Source: Toxorhynchites rutilus septentrionalis | Taxonomy: Eukaryota > Arthropoda > Insecta > Diptera > Culicidae | Length of the DNA stretch: 64,000 nt | Reading direction: 5' to 3' | Assembly (NCBI RefSeq): GCF_029784135.1 | Contig: NC_073746.1 | Span: 282,793,348-282,857,347, forward strand | Shown: positions 45,716-57,149 of the stretch, in pieces | How positions within the stretch are numbered: position 1 is the stretch's first letter | How the letters are laid out: every line of letters starts with the position of its first letter | Notes under the pieces: model-generated | Told to the model about the DNA's origin: nothing | Databases searched by the model: none | What the model saw: the letters and a program-made list of their open reading frames with translations, nothing else | Position numbers and translations under genes: made by a program

Positions 45716-46994
45716 AAGGGTGTGTCACATCAAATTGCATCACGGAAAAAACGCTGTAGAAATTTAATTTTTAGGAATTATATCTTCAGCTTTCGCTTAT
45801 AATCAGATAAGAGTGTATAGATCACGTTGGCCATGCTTCACTGTCAATTTTTCGTAAATTTGGAAAAATGTCGTCGAACGAAAAAGAGCGTCGTGAATTA
45901 ATCCTGTGCACTCATTTCGAGAATCCGGAGTTGTCACATCGGGACATCGGTAAGATGCTGGGAATCGTCCAATCCACGGTCAGCAGAGTACTAAAACGAT
46001 ACTTCGAGAACCTAACCATCGACCGGAAGGTGAAGAACGGCAAAAATGGATGCTCCGTCAGTGAAAAAGATCACAAGCGCGTAGTTAAGCAGTTTAGACG
46101 TGATCCGAGAAGTTCGGTCCGGGATGTCGCCAATAAGCTGAATTTGTCAAGTTTGTTCGTCCAGCGGACCAAGCAGCGGGAGGGCCTGCGTACACACAAG
46201 GTTCAGAAGGCTCCTAACCGCGACGAAAGGCAAAACATGGTGGGGAAGACGCGAGCCCGGAAGCTGTACACCGAAATGCTGACGAAGCCGCATTGCCTGG
46301 TAATGGACGACGAAACCTACCGCAAAGCGGACTTTCGTCAGCTGCCGGGCCTGTTGTTCTTCTCCGCGGAGGACAAATTCAGCGTTCCGGAGGAGATTCG
46401 CAAGCAGAAACTATCCAAGTTTGCCAAAAAGTACATGGTGTGGCAAGCGATCTGCTCTTGCGGAAAGCAGAGCACCCCCTTCGTGATAACTGGCACGGTA
46501 AACGGGCAGGTTTACCTTAAGGAGTGCCTACAGAAGCGCTTACTACCACTATTGAAGCAGCACGAGGGCCCGACCATCTTCTGGCCGGATCTCGCTTCGT
46601 GCCACTATTCAAAGGACGTGTTGGAGTGGTACGAAGCCAACGGGGTCACCTTCGTGCCAAAGGAAATGAATCCGCCCAACGCGCCGGAGCTTCGCCCAAT
46701 AGAGAAATACTGGGCGATTATGATTATGAAGTTGTCAAATCGGAGGCGGACTTCAAGAGAAAATGGATTTCTGTTCAAAAAAAACTACAACCTGACGTTG
46801 TACAGAACCTTATGGACGGGGTAAAGAGGAAGGTGCGAGCATACGGGCTTGGGCTCGGAGTATGAATAAAAAGAAAATGCCAAAAGTTGTTTAATAGTTT
46901 TTATTTTACTGTCTAAAATTTTCAAAAGGATCGGTCTACTGGGCGAATTTCTACAGCGTTTTTTCCGTGATGCAATTTGATGTGACACACCCTT
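45716..46994 (+). mobile_element. ITmD37E DNA transposon, near intact
   Basis: The 1279-bp element has perfect 49-bp inverted ends starting AAGGGTGTGTCACATCAAAT and is flanked by TA at 45714-45715 and 46995-46996. One transposase gene fills the centre. Its catalytic spacing (see 45868) is DD37E, the hallmark of the mosquito ITmD37E family within IS630/Tc1/mariner. Perfect TIRs and nearly intact coding mark it as the youngest DNA transposon in the window. Confidence 0.95.
45868..46865 (+). pseudogene. ITmD37E transposase with a C-terminal frameshift
   Basis: From ATG 45868 the protein has an N-terminal HTH (ELSHRDIGKMLGIVQSTVSR), a second HTH (RSSVRDVANKLNLSSLFVQR) and a basic linker. The first catalytic Asp is in VMDDETY, the second in WPDLASCHYS (codon 46588-46590) and Glu in LRPIEKYW (codon 46702-46704), with exactly 37 residues between the last two. 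A frame change between about 46715 and 46740, where GATTAT is duplicated, sends the main frame to a stop at 46824. The expected C-terminus (SEADFKRKWISVQKKL) continues in another frame to 46865. The core enzyme is kept but the last ~45 residues are lost, so activity is doubtful. Confidence 0.93.
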
Positions 46995-47399
46995 TACTTC
47001 CAATGCATAATACTTAAGTGTAGTACAAATAGTTATTATTTAAAAATTCATCAAAGTTTGATGTGTAGATAGTTTATGTTTGTCATCAAATAATACCCCA
47101 GAAAAATTCTCATGCCCAGCATTATACAGAACTACTAAAATGGTAAATATTGGATAGAATGATTTTTTCAAGTCTTGACAGATGAGTCATTGTTGATTTT
47201 GAACATCAAAAAAAATTCCATTCGAATTTCAATATTTTCGAACTAATCTCTTATTTACGCTGAGTGGGGGTAAAAACGGGTCAAGCGTAATATTGAATTC
47301 CATACCAAACCGATATGGTGATTGTCAGATTTTCATGAAAATTAGTAATTTTATTCCTCATCGCAAAATATTAAATCCGAATTATTTTATTTTTTCTTC

Positions 47400-47915
47400 A
47401 GGGTGGCCATTTCCATTTTATGGTGGTCCAAAAAATTAACTCTCTCTCCTTTTTCCAAAAAAGATCTTTTTCAAACATTCATAACTTTTGAACTACTGGA
47501 CCGATTCAGATGATCGACACATGAAATGAAAGCCAATAAGCTACTCTTGTTTGAAAAAATATTACACTAAAAAAACGGATTTTGTTCTTGTAATTATTGA
47601 TTGTAGTTGTTTTTCATAGCTTACATGGTCTCGGGATCAAGGGCGCCATATTTTTTGTATTTTTTCTTGTAAGCTGGGGGTTTCTACATAACACATTCAA
47701 ATATCAGATAGGTGTTTTTTTTTGTTTTTGAGTTATGATTTTTCAAAATGAACATGTTTTCAGTTTTCGTTCAATATTCCTATGCGACTAGAATCCAATT
47801 TTATGTGGCTTCAAATCGGTATATCGATAATCTGAATCGGCCCAGTAGTTTCAAAGTTATGAATTTAAAAAAAAGTCATTTTTGGAAAAAAAAAATGGGA
47901 AAACCTGAAAGTTGA
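47400..47915. repeat. Foldback (inverted repeat) segment
   Basis: CATAACTTTTGAACTACTGG then ACCGATTCAGATGATCGA (47482-47520) is the inverse of TCGATAATCTGAATCGG then CCCAGTAGTTTCAAAGTTAT (about 47823-47860). The TTTTTCCAAAAAAG-like and CTTTTTGGAAAAA-like outer blocks also pair. It may be the inner part of the element at 45578-47938. Confidence 0.6.
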
Positions 47916-47935
47916 CCCAATCTTACCCCACCCCT

Positions 47936-48145
47936 CTCAACTTTTTCTTTAGTTAATAACTCAACTGCAAAAACGTTCCAATTTGAGTTTGCTATACAAT
48001 CCGATAGATCAGGTTCTGACGTCATCCGCATTGTCAAATACAGCTGGGAATGTGTTTGCAGCTAAGTTTTGACCAAAAGAGAAAGTCGATGTAGAGAAAT
48101 CGATGATGTTACTTACACCCCTTCCATATTGATCCCCTCAAATAT
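47936..48145. mobile_element. MITE fragment related to 58447-58701
   Basis: It shares CAACTTTTTCTTTAGTTAA, CAAAAACGTTCCAATTT and GTCAAATACAGCTGGGAATG with the complete MITE. The right end (CGATGATGTTACTTACACCC) is kept and the left end is lost at the junction with CCCACCCCTCT. Confidence 0.75.
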
Positions 48146-49320
48146 TAGTTTCGATTATTAAAAAAAAATCATCAAAAATGAAAGTACTAAAAAAAATCTT
48201 GAAATATTCAACAACAAAAAATTGGAGATTTAGAGATTCAGTACTACTTTAATTTGTATTCAAATGTGTTTCTGCACCTTTTCTAGATATGTGTTTTTTT
48301 TTTTGAGAATTTTAACAGTGTTGCGCGGTACAAAAAATGTATTTCTAAATTTTATTTTATTTTTTTGAATTTTGAGACCCATTACAGGTATAGTTTATAT
48401 TGAAATATGTATTTTTATTTGTATGTGTATGTGTTTTTTTTGATATTGATGATCTTTTTTTAGAATAGACTGCGCGGTACGAAAACATCTAATAAATTTT
48501 TAATTTTTTTTTATCATTTTCCTAAAATCTATTATTGTATTGTATTCGTGTATTCGTGAAAAGAACCCCAAACCTTATAACCAGCGCTATGAAAAGAATT
48601 GCTGCAAATTAGAAAATTTGATATTTTTTTCTGAATCCCTATATGGTTCACTATAAGAGCTATATTTTCCATTTTTCACGACACTCTCAATAGCTTGGAA
48701 GAGAAAATATAGGAAAAATAGTCATAGTGTATCTTAATATGATAAAATTACAATCGAAAAGTTTTTTTTTTTGCATTTCGACGTGTTTTTCATACGAAAC
48801 TGGATAATTCTATAAATAGATCAGATTTTTATATGTTTAGTTTTATGAATTTAAATTTATGGTATTATTAATCACCGATTCCATAAAAATAAAAAAATGC
48901 TTCATCGTCTGCATTTTTTCTATTTCATAATTATTCATTATAAGGAACACATTTTAAAATAATTGATTCAATGCAAGCTGCTGTTACTTCTTTCTGTCTT
49001 TTGGCGAGGATGCGGAAGCTTTGTTGGAGGATGCTCATGCAGTCCGGGTCTGACTTCAAGTGGATCAGTTGGTCAGATTGTGGAAATCAATTAAGTATTT
49101 TTTTACAAATTTTGTTACATTCGTCCGTGTTTTATGACATTTAGTATAACAGTTTTTTAAATGTTTATTGTCACACAATTTTCACCGCTCTACTATCACA
49201 ATTGGAAATATTCTATGTTTCGAGTTTTGATTTCATAACTCTATGTTCACTAAATATGTAATACATTCTGTCAAATTCATACCTGGAATTTGCGTTTTTG
49301 ATTTATTTATTATCTAAATT
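48146..49320. other. AT-rich non-coding stretch
   Basis: Long A and T runs with no recognisable gene or transposon end. GCGCGGTACAAAAA-like text occurs at 48324 and 48468 and may be remnants of a repeat. Confidence 0.45.
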
Positions 49321-49324
49321 TATA

Positions 49325-49420
49325 TTCTCGCCTTCAAAATATGTTCCTTTTGAATCAATGTGCTTTTTCCAGCGCGAAATCCAACCATCGAAACATTTTT
49401 TATAGCTGTGTTCAGAAATT
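49325..49420 (-). pseudogene. Mariner transposase C-terminal fragment
   Basis: The minus strand reads KKCFDGWISRWKKHIDSKGT then YFEGENI. This matches the family form CFEDWIKRWHKCI--EGDYFEGD seen also at 63300. Only about 30 codons remain. Confidence 0.6.
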
Positions 49421-52317
49421 GCCTTAAAACAGTATCATCGATAAATTATGAAAAAATCATTAATATAAAAAAGCAGGCACGAACACACTTCAAAACAGTA
49501 CTGTGGCTCGAAACTCAATTTAATAATTCCAAAATTTCAAATTAAAACGCTCCGAAATTGTAAAAAAATCGCATATCAGAAATAGATACATTTAATTTGA
49601 AAATTATGTTTTAATGGATCTAAAAATAGAAAAATATCCGAAATTTCGAAATACAAAAAAATTACTTTAATTTAAAAAAATATATTTTCTATTACATTTT
49701 TTTAATAATTTGTCGTGGTACACCATGATAGATTTTCTTGTTCGAGCTTATTGAATTTTCGAAGCATTTACATATATTTTCCGGTTGCATACGTCTGGAA
49801 TTTTACTGGAAAATTACTGGAAAATCAGCGAAATTTATTTCGGATTTTGAGTCGACACCCTGATTGAATAACTTCTATTTTTACAAACATAAATCTTTTC
49901 GTATATACAAACAGCGATTCGTGAGGTTATACTATAACTATTATAATCTATGAATATCTTCCGCCATTTGTTTTTTTTTATGTCTGTGATGAATCGTATA
50001 TATGTATGACAACGTATAAGGTATGCACATCGCCTCCATTTTTACATGTATATGCTAGTTAGGTGCATCATATACCCTCCAAAATATGGGATACATTATA
50101 TTGTATATACGATAGTTATACGATTCAATGTTAATAGCCTAAGATCAGGAACGATTAATTTTATATCGACTCTCACTTCGTACCCATTCATTCCCGGAAT
50201 TACCGAATTTCGCTCCGGAGTACTCAGATTACCGAACGCTTTGGCGACCTTCAACATCCAGTGCATTCACCATGCAAACTACGACTCGGATCAACGTCCA
50301 ACCCCGCAGACTTCCAGCGGTGAGGCGGCATGGCATAGGAGTGCGCAGCGTTTCCACATCCATTAGTATCATTTCTGCACGGTCAAGTTCTCGAACATGA
50401 TCTTATTTTCGATTCACCGCACGCAATCCGATAGTCGGCGAATGGACCTAGCTTCAGAACACGCAGACTCCAGCGAGTCTTCAGACGGGATGGGATCTTT
50501 TCGCCCGAGTAGGCGATGACATCACATGTAAGCGAACTTGGCGTTAGCAAAACGAACAAGGAAATGTTTTTTTTTTTGTTTCTCTGTCTTCTTCTCCTAC
50601 ATCTACTCTGTTTGAACTTGTCGGAGCTACTTTCTGATCGTGCAAAGGCACCAAGTGCGTGTGATCGATGTGATCTTGTATCATATCGGTAAGCGAGCTT
50701 TAACATGACGGGTCCAGAAGGATGCTGAGTGCTCTGCGGCAAGATTAACCGCAAACCTCTTGCCTGCATCGCGTCGTTCCGGTTACCCGCTGTCGCCCCT
50801 TCCGAGTCGTTCCTTTTCGTGCAGCACAAAAACCACGAATGAGATGAATATTAATTGTTTTGAAGATAAATGGCAGATAGACAAATAGAAGTTGTTTTTT
50901 TTTTGCATGTTTTGCTATGACAACGACAAGGACTACGGCAGCAAACGTGCGTGTTGCTGGGCTTGTATGCATAACGGAATGATAGATATGCTCCGCACGC
51001 AAGATCTACGCTCCGATAGTGCGCTGCATCTGGTGGCGATCAGGCTTGGACTGAATAGTTTTAATTTTGTTTTGCTAATTCAAATAAGCGTCTGCCATAG
51101 ATGGCCTGCGTCGTATCAGAGCGCCATGTGTTCACATCACGCTTCCCACGATACTCTCATGTCAGCTGACAGAGCCCATCTCGGACCCCGCCCATATTTT
51201 GATTACTTCATGTCAAACCCCACTCGGGTGCAACAATCAAAACGTCATTTCTCTTTTCACCAACCATCAAAACAGACACTTCCACGAAAACCGTCCATTT
51301 TGACATGGTGGCGGAGCACGCAACAGGTAACATCGATCGGTCCAGCGACGATTGGGCCCTGCGCAGAATGTGGTTTGATTTAAATTAGTTTTCATTTGCA
51401 ACCGATTCCAGCGAATCCCTCTCCGCCTACAGGGAGTGCATGAACCATTTCACTCAGAATCAAGGAAAAGCGAAGGTATTTTACGATCGCTCCACGCCAC
51501 GGTTTGTGTCGAGCGTGTGAAACACGAGACAATAACTTGACTTGAACTCAACTCCTCGACACCAAACTAGGAACAACAGCCAGAAGCCGCTAGCAACCTA
51601 GGTATGCGCTGTGGCGGCATTTTCAACACGGGTAGTTAGTCTCCGGTTTTTATTATGACTCGTCGCGCGCTCGGAATTGTTAGACTACACCCGTTTTCCC
51701 CGCTCCAGACAGCGTAACACGAAGTGGACATTGAATAACAGTTGGTAATAAGTCAATGCTGGATTGGTTTATGAGTAAGCTTCGTGGAAGCATGGTGTGG
51801 TGTGTTGCACCGCGATCGTTAGGTATGCAGAGAGCATTTTATGACTACGAGATTTTGTGGCATCTGAGCCGCGTCCCCAACGGGAAGAAGTATGATTTGA
51901 GCTTGAGACAGACTTACAATTTGCAATTTTTTTGCAGCTGGTTTAAATGGTTTGGGAAAGAATTTACGAATTATGTGTTGTATGAAAGATTAAAAAGTGA
52001 TTGACACTTCAATACACATATCGCTTTGTTTATTGTAAGCTAAAGAAAATATCGAGCACAAAACGAAAAATAGTCTTAATTTCTTATCTATTTAAAAACT
52101 ATTGGGTGTTAGAAAATTATTCTTTGTGTGTAGATCAAATACTTTCATTCGTTTATAGAAGAGAATTTGAGCAGAAAATTACGAACTGCATCCCATAAGC
52201 GATCTGAATGTTGATGCTATCGATTTACCGTAAGGTCTGACTGCATCGTCCCGAGCAAGTGATAGTCTCAAGAACAGTCTTGTAACTACACCCAAAATTA
52301 ATTTTTAGCACATGTTT
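49421..52317. other. Non-coding stretch, no gene recognised
   Basis: The first 600 bases are very AT-rich. The part 50100-51720 is less AT-rich and holds frames of 80-160 codons on both strands with no recognised domain. It could be regulatory or decayed exon sequence of a neighbouring gene; nothing in the sequence decides. Confidence 0.4.
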
Positions 52318-52374
52318 TGGCATCCTTTTATAGTTTCTGGAATATGAGGCATTTTTGTATGGAGACTTCGATAA

Positions 52375-53050
52375 TCTATATATATAAAAATGGAGTGATG
52401 TCTGTCTGTCTGTCTGATTCTTATAGACTCGGAAACTACTGAACCGATCGACATGAAAATTGGTATGTAGGGGTTTTTGGGGCCGGGGAAGGTTTTCGTG
52501 ATATTTTGAGACCCCTCCCCCCTCTCTAAGGGGGGGCTGCCATACAAATGAAACACAAATTTCTGCATTACTCGGAAATTAACCAAGCAAACGAAACCAA
52601 AGTTGGCATGTGAAAGTTTTAGGGTGCAATAAATGTTTCTATGATGGTTAGACAGTCCTTCCCCCACTCAAAGGGGGGCTGCCATACAAATGAAACACAA
52701 ATTTCTGCATTACTCGAGAATTAATCAAGCAAATGAAACCAAATTTGGCATGTGGAGGTTTTAGGATGCAATAAATGTTTCTATGGTGATAAGATACTCC
52801 TTCCCCCTCTCTTAGAGGGGGCTGCCATACAAATGAAACACAATTTTTTGCATTACTCGGAAATTAATCAATCAAACGAAACCAAAGTTGGCATGTGAAA
52901 GTTTTAGGGTGCAATAAACGTTTCTATGATGGTTAGACAGTCCTTCCCCCACTCAAAGGGGGCGCTGCCATACAAATGAAACACAAATTTCTGCATTACT
53001 CGAGAATTAATCAAGTAAATGGGCGGGACGAAGTTTGCCGGGTTAGCTAG
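52375..53050 (+). mobile_element. Non-autonomous Helitron
   Basis: The 5' end TCTATATATATAAAAATGG and the 3' end GCCGGGTTAGCTAG fit insect Helitrons (5'-TC, 3'-CTAG, inserted between A and T; here A before and T after). A short hairpin can form from GGGCGGGAC...GCCGGG near the 3' end. No Rep/helicase gene is present. There is no target duplication, as expected for the class. Confidence 0.85.
52505..52990 (+). repeat. Tandem repeat inside the Helitron, four ~142-bp units
   Basis: GGGGCTGCCATACAAATGAA recurs at about 52545, 52675, 52820 and 52965 (the last with GGCGCTGCC). Each unit starts with a CCCCC-N-GGGGG hairpin and contains ACACAAATTTCTGCATTACT. The last unit is cut short by the 3' end. 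Confidence 0.9.
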
Positions 53051-54326
53051 TTTATACATAAAAATGTTACAAATTAATATTAATAGTAATTTTTCAAAGA
53101 AAAACATGAAAAAGTTGTTGTTCGGAAAACTTTTTCCCTATAAAAGTGCCCATATTCCGATGTATGGTTGACTTGTTGGAAATTGTGTATATTTTTTGTT
53201 AAGAACTGAAAAAAAACTTGTTTCCAAGAAAAATGAATTTAAATTTTCTAAATATTTTGTTTCATTAATTTTTTTTCAAAAAATTGTTTGATATTTTTTA
53301 ATGAAAAACCTAACTAATTTCTTACATTTCATTCTCTAACCAACATTTTGTAGATCTAATAGTTTTTGAATTAAGATTTTTGGAAAAAAATTTTTTTAAG
53401 AAAATCTCACACAAAATCTATCAGACCTATAAAATTTTAGTCAAGGAATGAAATGTAGGGTTATTAGGGTTTTCATTAAAAAATATGAAACAAATTTTTG
53501 AAAAATTAAATTTCATTAACAAGTCACTCATACATCAGAAGCACTTTATAGGGAAAAAGTTTTTCGAACAATAACTTTTTTTTTGCTTTTCTTTGAAAAA
53601 TTACTAATCATGTTTAATTCGCAACAATTTTACGTATGAATTATCGCGGTTTACATGCTCTCCAAACTTTTTTTTCCATTTAGAAACATGTCAAGAACAT
53701 GTCAAACGCGAGAATTTACACGCAAAAATGTTGCGAGTAAAATTTTGTTTTTTCAGAAGTCTCCATACAAAAATACCTCATATTTCAGAAACTATAAAAG
53801 ATAGAAAGTTGTTTTTTTTATGGAAATTTAAACTATTTCCTAAATTTCACCCTTTGACTAAAATTTTGTAGGTATTATAGTTTTTGAGTCATATTTTTTT
53901 TGTGAAATGTCAAGAAAATTGTTTTGCCCCTTTTCAAAAAGTAGTCTAATTTCTTTTTTGATATTTCAAGCATGCAAAGTTGCTTAAAGAAAACCATGTG
54001 TTCACACCCACAACGTTTCACTGCTGTCTGAGATGATGTTGCCAACGGCCAGTCGAGTTGGCATGAAATTCGTCATATAGGTTCACGTTTATTCTTCGCT
54101 TTTAATTCTTAGGAAACACTTTCCGACTTTCCATTTTATCACATGCTGTAATATTATCACGCATTTATGCAATAGCACCAGTGACTATATGGACACCGTA
54201 GTCGTGTAAAACAGCCTTGCACTACTCAATTTTATCGGAATGTCGTCTGATTCGAATTGGGACCCGAACATGACCACGAATTTTAAGCGTGGTGTTCGGC
54301 GGATAGCGGAATACAAAGCGGAAGCC

Positions 54327-55115
54327 ATAAAAAGGGCAAGAATCAATGAAACGGTATACAAAATAGGAAGAGAAAGGATGTTCTAGCTGTGAAAGTAGGA
54401 GTGGATTACACCTGCAGATAGGTTTCCTTGGTTGAAAATACATGCGAATAGGACTGATACTTGCAAAACTTGATCGATATCAAACGCCATCGGAAGAAAA
54501 ATATCTCGGATGGATTAGGCAAACCATTGTGGGTAAAATGTTCCGATATTACTCTAACAATTTGAGAGGCAAATCATATCCCGGGAATCCCAAGCTGAGA
54601 AATGTAATTAACCTTGTTAGACATCACATTTCATTGTTTCTCGTAAAGGCATCCCACCTAACCACCGTCGAAAAAACTACGAAAAACTACGCGAGAAAAC
54701 AACTATCTCGTTGGAAAAGAATGGCCGTAAAACCCCCAATGGCCAAGAAATCCACTTCAAGTTTTCGCAGTTCAATCAGTTTTCTCACTCGATAGACTTT
54801 AAGGACAAGGCGGTGGAAAAAAACAGCAACACTTTTTGGCTTCTGAAATCGAAATCAGGTTAATTGAGTCTCCCTGCCAATCCTGCATAACCAGATGGAA
54901 AAGTTCCGATCGACATAGAGAAAATCGAGGGCATCAGGAAGTTGAAGACCTGTATTCCGGATGTAGAGACGGTTAACACGAAACCCGGGATGTACATGGC
55001 CTATTATCCAATTCAAGTAATAAGGTTGATGAAATGAATTGTCCAATAAAACCATTTGAAAGTTTGCTTGCAAACGAAATTTATTTCATTTAATGAATAT
55101 ACAATATCAACATGC
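54327..55115 (+). repeat. Unassigned interspersed repeat, copy 3
   Basis: Closest full counterpart of 36695-37485, same orientation, with ATATCTCGGATGGATTAGGC and GGGCATCAGGAAGTTGAA. Similarity may continue upstream towards 54240 (CGTCTGATTCGAATTGGG). Unlike copy 1 it is not bounded by the GACGTAG-bearing inverted ends. A 117-codon frame at 54442-54795 is not kept in copy 1. Confidence 0.7.
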
Positions 55116-55188
55116 CTCATAACCATTTTTTGAGCAGCTGCAAAAAACAACTATTTTAAGTATTGCTTGACTGTAAAATCTGGCAAAA

Positions 55189-55262
55189 TCTGACAATAGC
55201 GCAGATGGTAAGCGCGTCGGTTTACCGAGCCGAAGGTTGGGGGGTTCGAATCCAGCCACTTA
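55189..55262 (+). tRNA. tRNA-like sequence, second copy, likely pseudogene
   Basis: TAGCGCAGATGGTAAGCGC (A box), anticodon stem TCGGT/GCCGA with loop TTACCGA, and GGTTCGAATCC (B box) match the copy at 40433. The acceptor stem does not pair. It may be the head of a SINE or a tRNA pseudogene. Confidence 0.4.
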
Positions 55263-56068
55263 AATGGGCTTATGGGGTTTCTCAAACAAACGATTCAATT
55301 ATGGACGTCTTCGAATAGAGAATCATTCAAAGGCTCAACTTCGCTGCAACTGCGGGAGCGCTGATGGGCCCAAGTAACACAGGGGCTCTCTCATTAGTAT
55401 CATAAAAATTCCTGTAATACACACGATCGTTTTGTCGACTGAATTTTTCTTCGATTGTGAAGATATTTTCTTCAGAAAAAAAAATTGTCCAATCTTCACC
55501 CTCAGGGTTAATCATGTGTAACCAAAGACAAAGCTCATCTTCGCTCCACGTGCTTTGTCAACTAACGAGTGACTGCTCACAAAGTTTATGGAGAAAGTCA
55601 TCATAGCAATATGTCTTCCGAAGAGCCCACTTTAGCCTACGAATCCGTTCCTGAACCAGCGGAATCGAACAATAAATGGGAATCTATGCTAAGGAAATAT
55701 TGAATAATTTTCCTACCAAAACACTCGGCAGTTGTAACATTCTTGTTAAGAAATAATATGAGTTCTTATCAAACTTAATTGACCAGATAGTCCCTATTGA
55801 ACTATTGAAACAAGTCAATCAATGACCATGCGCAACATATTGTATCTTCTCTAACTTAAGAATATGGGACCCGGCAGCGGACTGAAGCTAAAGCTACCAT
55901 GTTCCAAGACAGATAATGTTGTGGTTACATACAACTTAATGAAGTCTTTTGGATGTACGTTCCGCTCTGTTCCGATTACTGTTTAGAAAAGGTTGATTTT
56001 TTGCTAGCCTTTCTCCCCAGATGCATCCAGAATCAAAATACACTTCCAGGTTCTTGAAAAACCATATA
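55263..56068. other. Non-coding stretch
   Basis: No gene or repeat end recognised. Confidence 0.45.
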
Positions 56069-57011
56069 CACTAAAGTCGCGGTTTTAGGAATTTACGCGG
56101 TTTATTTTTACACGGATTTCAGAATTTTCGAAAAATGAAAAATTAATGAATCCTTATCAGAAGTTTCTACGCTGAGACTACTTGCAGATGATGAAGTTAT
56201 TGCGGGAACCGTTCCGTCATGAACTAGTCCAGTTGCTCTGCAGAAACCATTACAAGGTAACAGTTCGGCTGAAAAGTTCATAAGGTTGACGTCTAGACAC
56301 GAAATTCGGTTTTTTCCATTTTTTTCACAATAACAAAAGTTACTTCACTCTCAATGCTGTAACTCACGAGCCAATCGACCGATTGCTGTCAAATTTTGAC
56401 ACGTATCCATTGAACGATGATGCTTCGTGATAGTCAAGTAAATTTTTGCAAGAGACGCCATCTAGACGTCAACCTTATGAATTTTTCAGCCGAACTGTTA
56501 CTCTGGATAACCTGTTTACATGGGTTCTCATGCTGGGTATCGTTTTTTACGGATAAAACTGAATTAGTCGATTTTTCTGGGAGACCGGAACTTGCCCAAT
56601 TCCAGTCTCATCTGTCTGGCAAAATGATTGAAAATAAACCGGATAAAACTCAAAATAGTTATAATATCTAACAAACAGTGAATTATTAGTTTAAAATGCA
56701 ACCCATGTTCTAACAATTGAATTGACCTGATTTTTTTTACTCACTACAATCATGATATCTGTTTCTCCTTTTATTTCTCAGTTTCTAATCAGTGATACAA
56801 TACGAACTTATTTCGTGAAAAGTCACACCACTTAGCAGATTAAATCTGTTTACACTTCACTGTCATTTTTATGCGGTTGGTACGTGCCGCGTAAAAAAAC
56901 CGCGTATAAAACAGCGTAAATTCCGAAATCCATGTAAAACTAAACCGCGTAAATTCCTAAAACCACGTAAAAAAAGGGCGTGAAAAAGACTCGTAAAAAG
57001 CGACTTTAGTG
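56069..57011. mobile_element. TA-flanked MITE, 943 bp
   Basis: Inverted ends CACTAAAGTCGC with TA on both flanks (56067-56068, 57012-57013). Further in, GGTTTTAGGAATTTACGCGG pairs with CCGCGTAAATTCCTAAAACC. No transposase is visible. A second MITE is nested at 56257-56503. Confidence 0.8.
56257..56503. mobile_element. Nested MITE with ~40-bp inverted ends
   Basis: TAACAGTTCGGCTGAAAAGT then TCATAAGGTTGACGTCTAGA at the left is inverted at 56461-56501 (TCTAGACGTCAACCTTATGA...CGAACTGTTA) with one or two differences. It lies inside the 943-bp MITE, so it is younger. Confidence 0.8.
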
Positions 57012-57149
57012 TATAGAAGAAAGGACTCAGGCAATTGTTTTGTGGAAGGCCTATATATCTATATCAATGGTGAAGTTTCCAAACTACCGTGATTACAAAT
57101 CATGGGTTTTCTAGCAGTAAATGATACAGAAAATTATTTAAAATTGAAC

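Larger units (their letters stand above)
45578..47938. mobile_element. Possible older element hosting the ITmD37E insertion
   Basis: Just after TA, the left side reads CCGTCGATGGGGGTGAGAAT and GATTGGGTCAAAAATGG. The inverted right side reads GAGGGGTGGGGTAAGATTGG then GTCAAC. The similarity is partial and the right end is fused to another MITE fragment, so limits are tentative. Confidence 0.35.
52318..53830. repeat. Long imperfect palindrome (foldback element) interrupted by a Helitron
   Basis: Outer arms: TTTTATAGTTTCTGGAATAT...TTTTTGTATGGAGACTTC (52326-52370) against its inverse GAAGTCTCCATACAAAAATA...CTATAAAA (53757-53803). Inner arms: TTTTTCAAAGAAAA, TTTTTCCCTATAAAAGTGC, TTTAATGAAAAACC and ACATTTCATTC on the left pair with their inverses between 53405 and 53620. 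The centre is near 53400. Without the 676-bp Helitron each arm would be about 400 bp. No protein is coded. Confidence 0.8.

Noticed and set aside
50383..51383. Frames of 148 and 163 codons on opposite strands
   Set aside because: Overlapping open frames on both strands in a GC-richer patch, without motifs or codon evidence.
52505..52990. CRISPR-like array
   Set aside because: Units are contiguous diverged tandem repeats inside a Helitron, with no unique spacers, in a eukaryotic setting.
54442..54795. 117-codon plus frame as a basic nuclear protein
   Set aside because: Not conserved in the paralogous repeat at 36695; likely chance.
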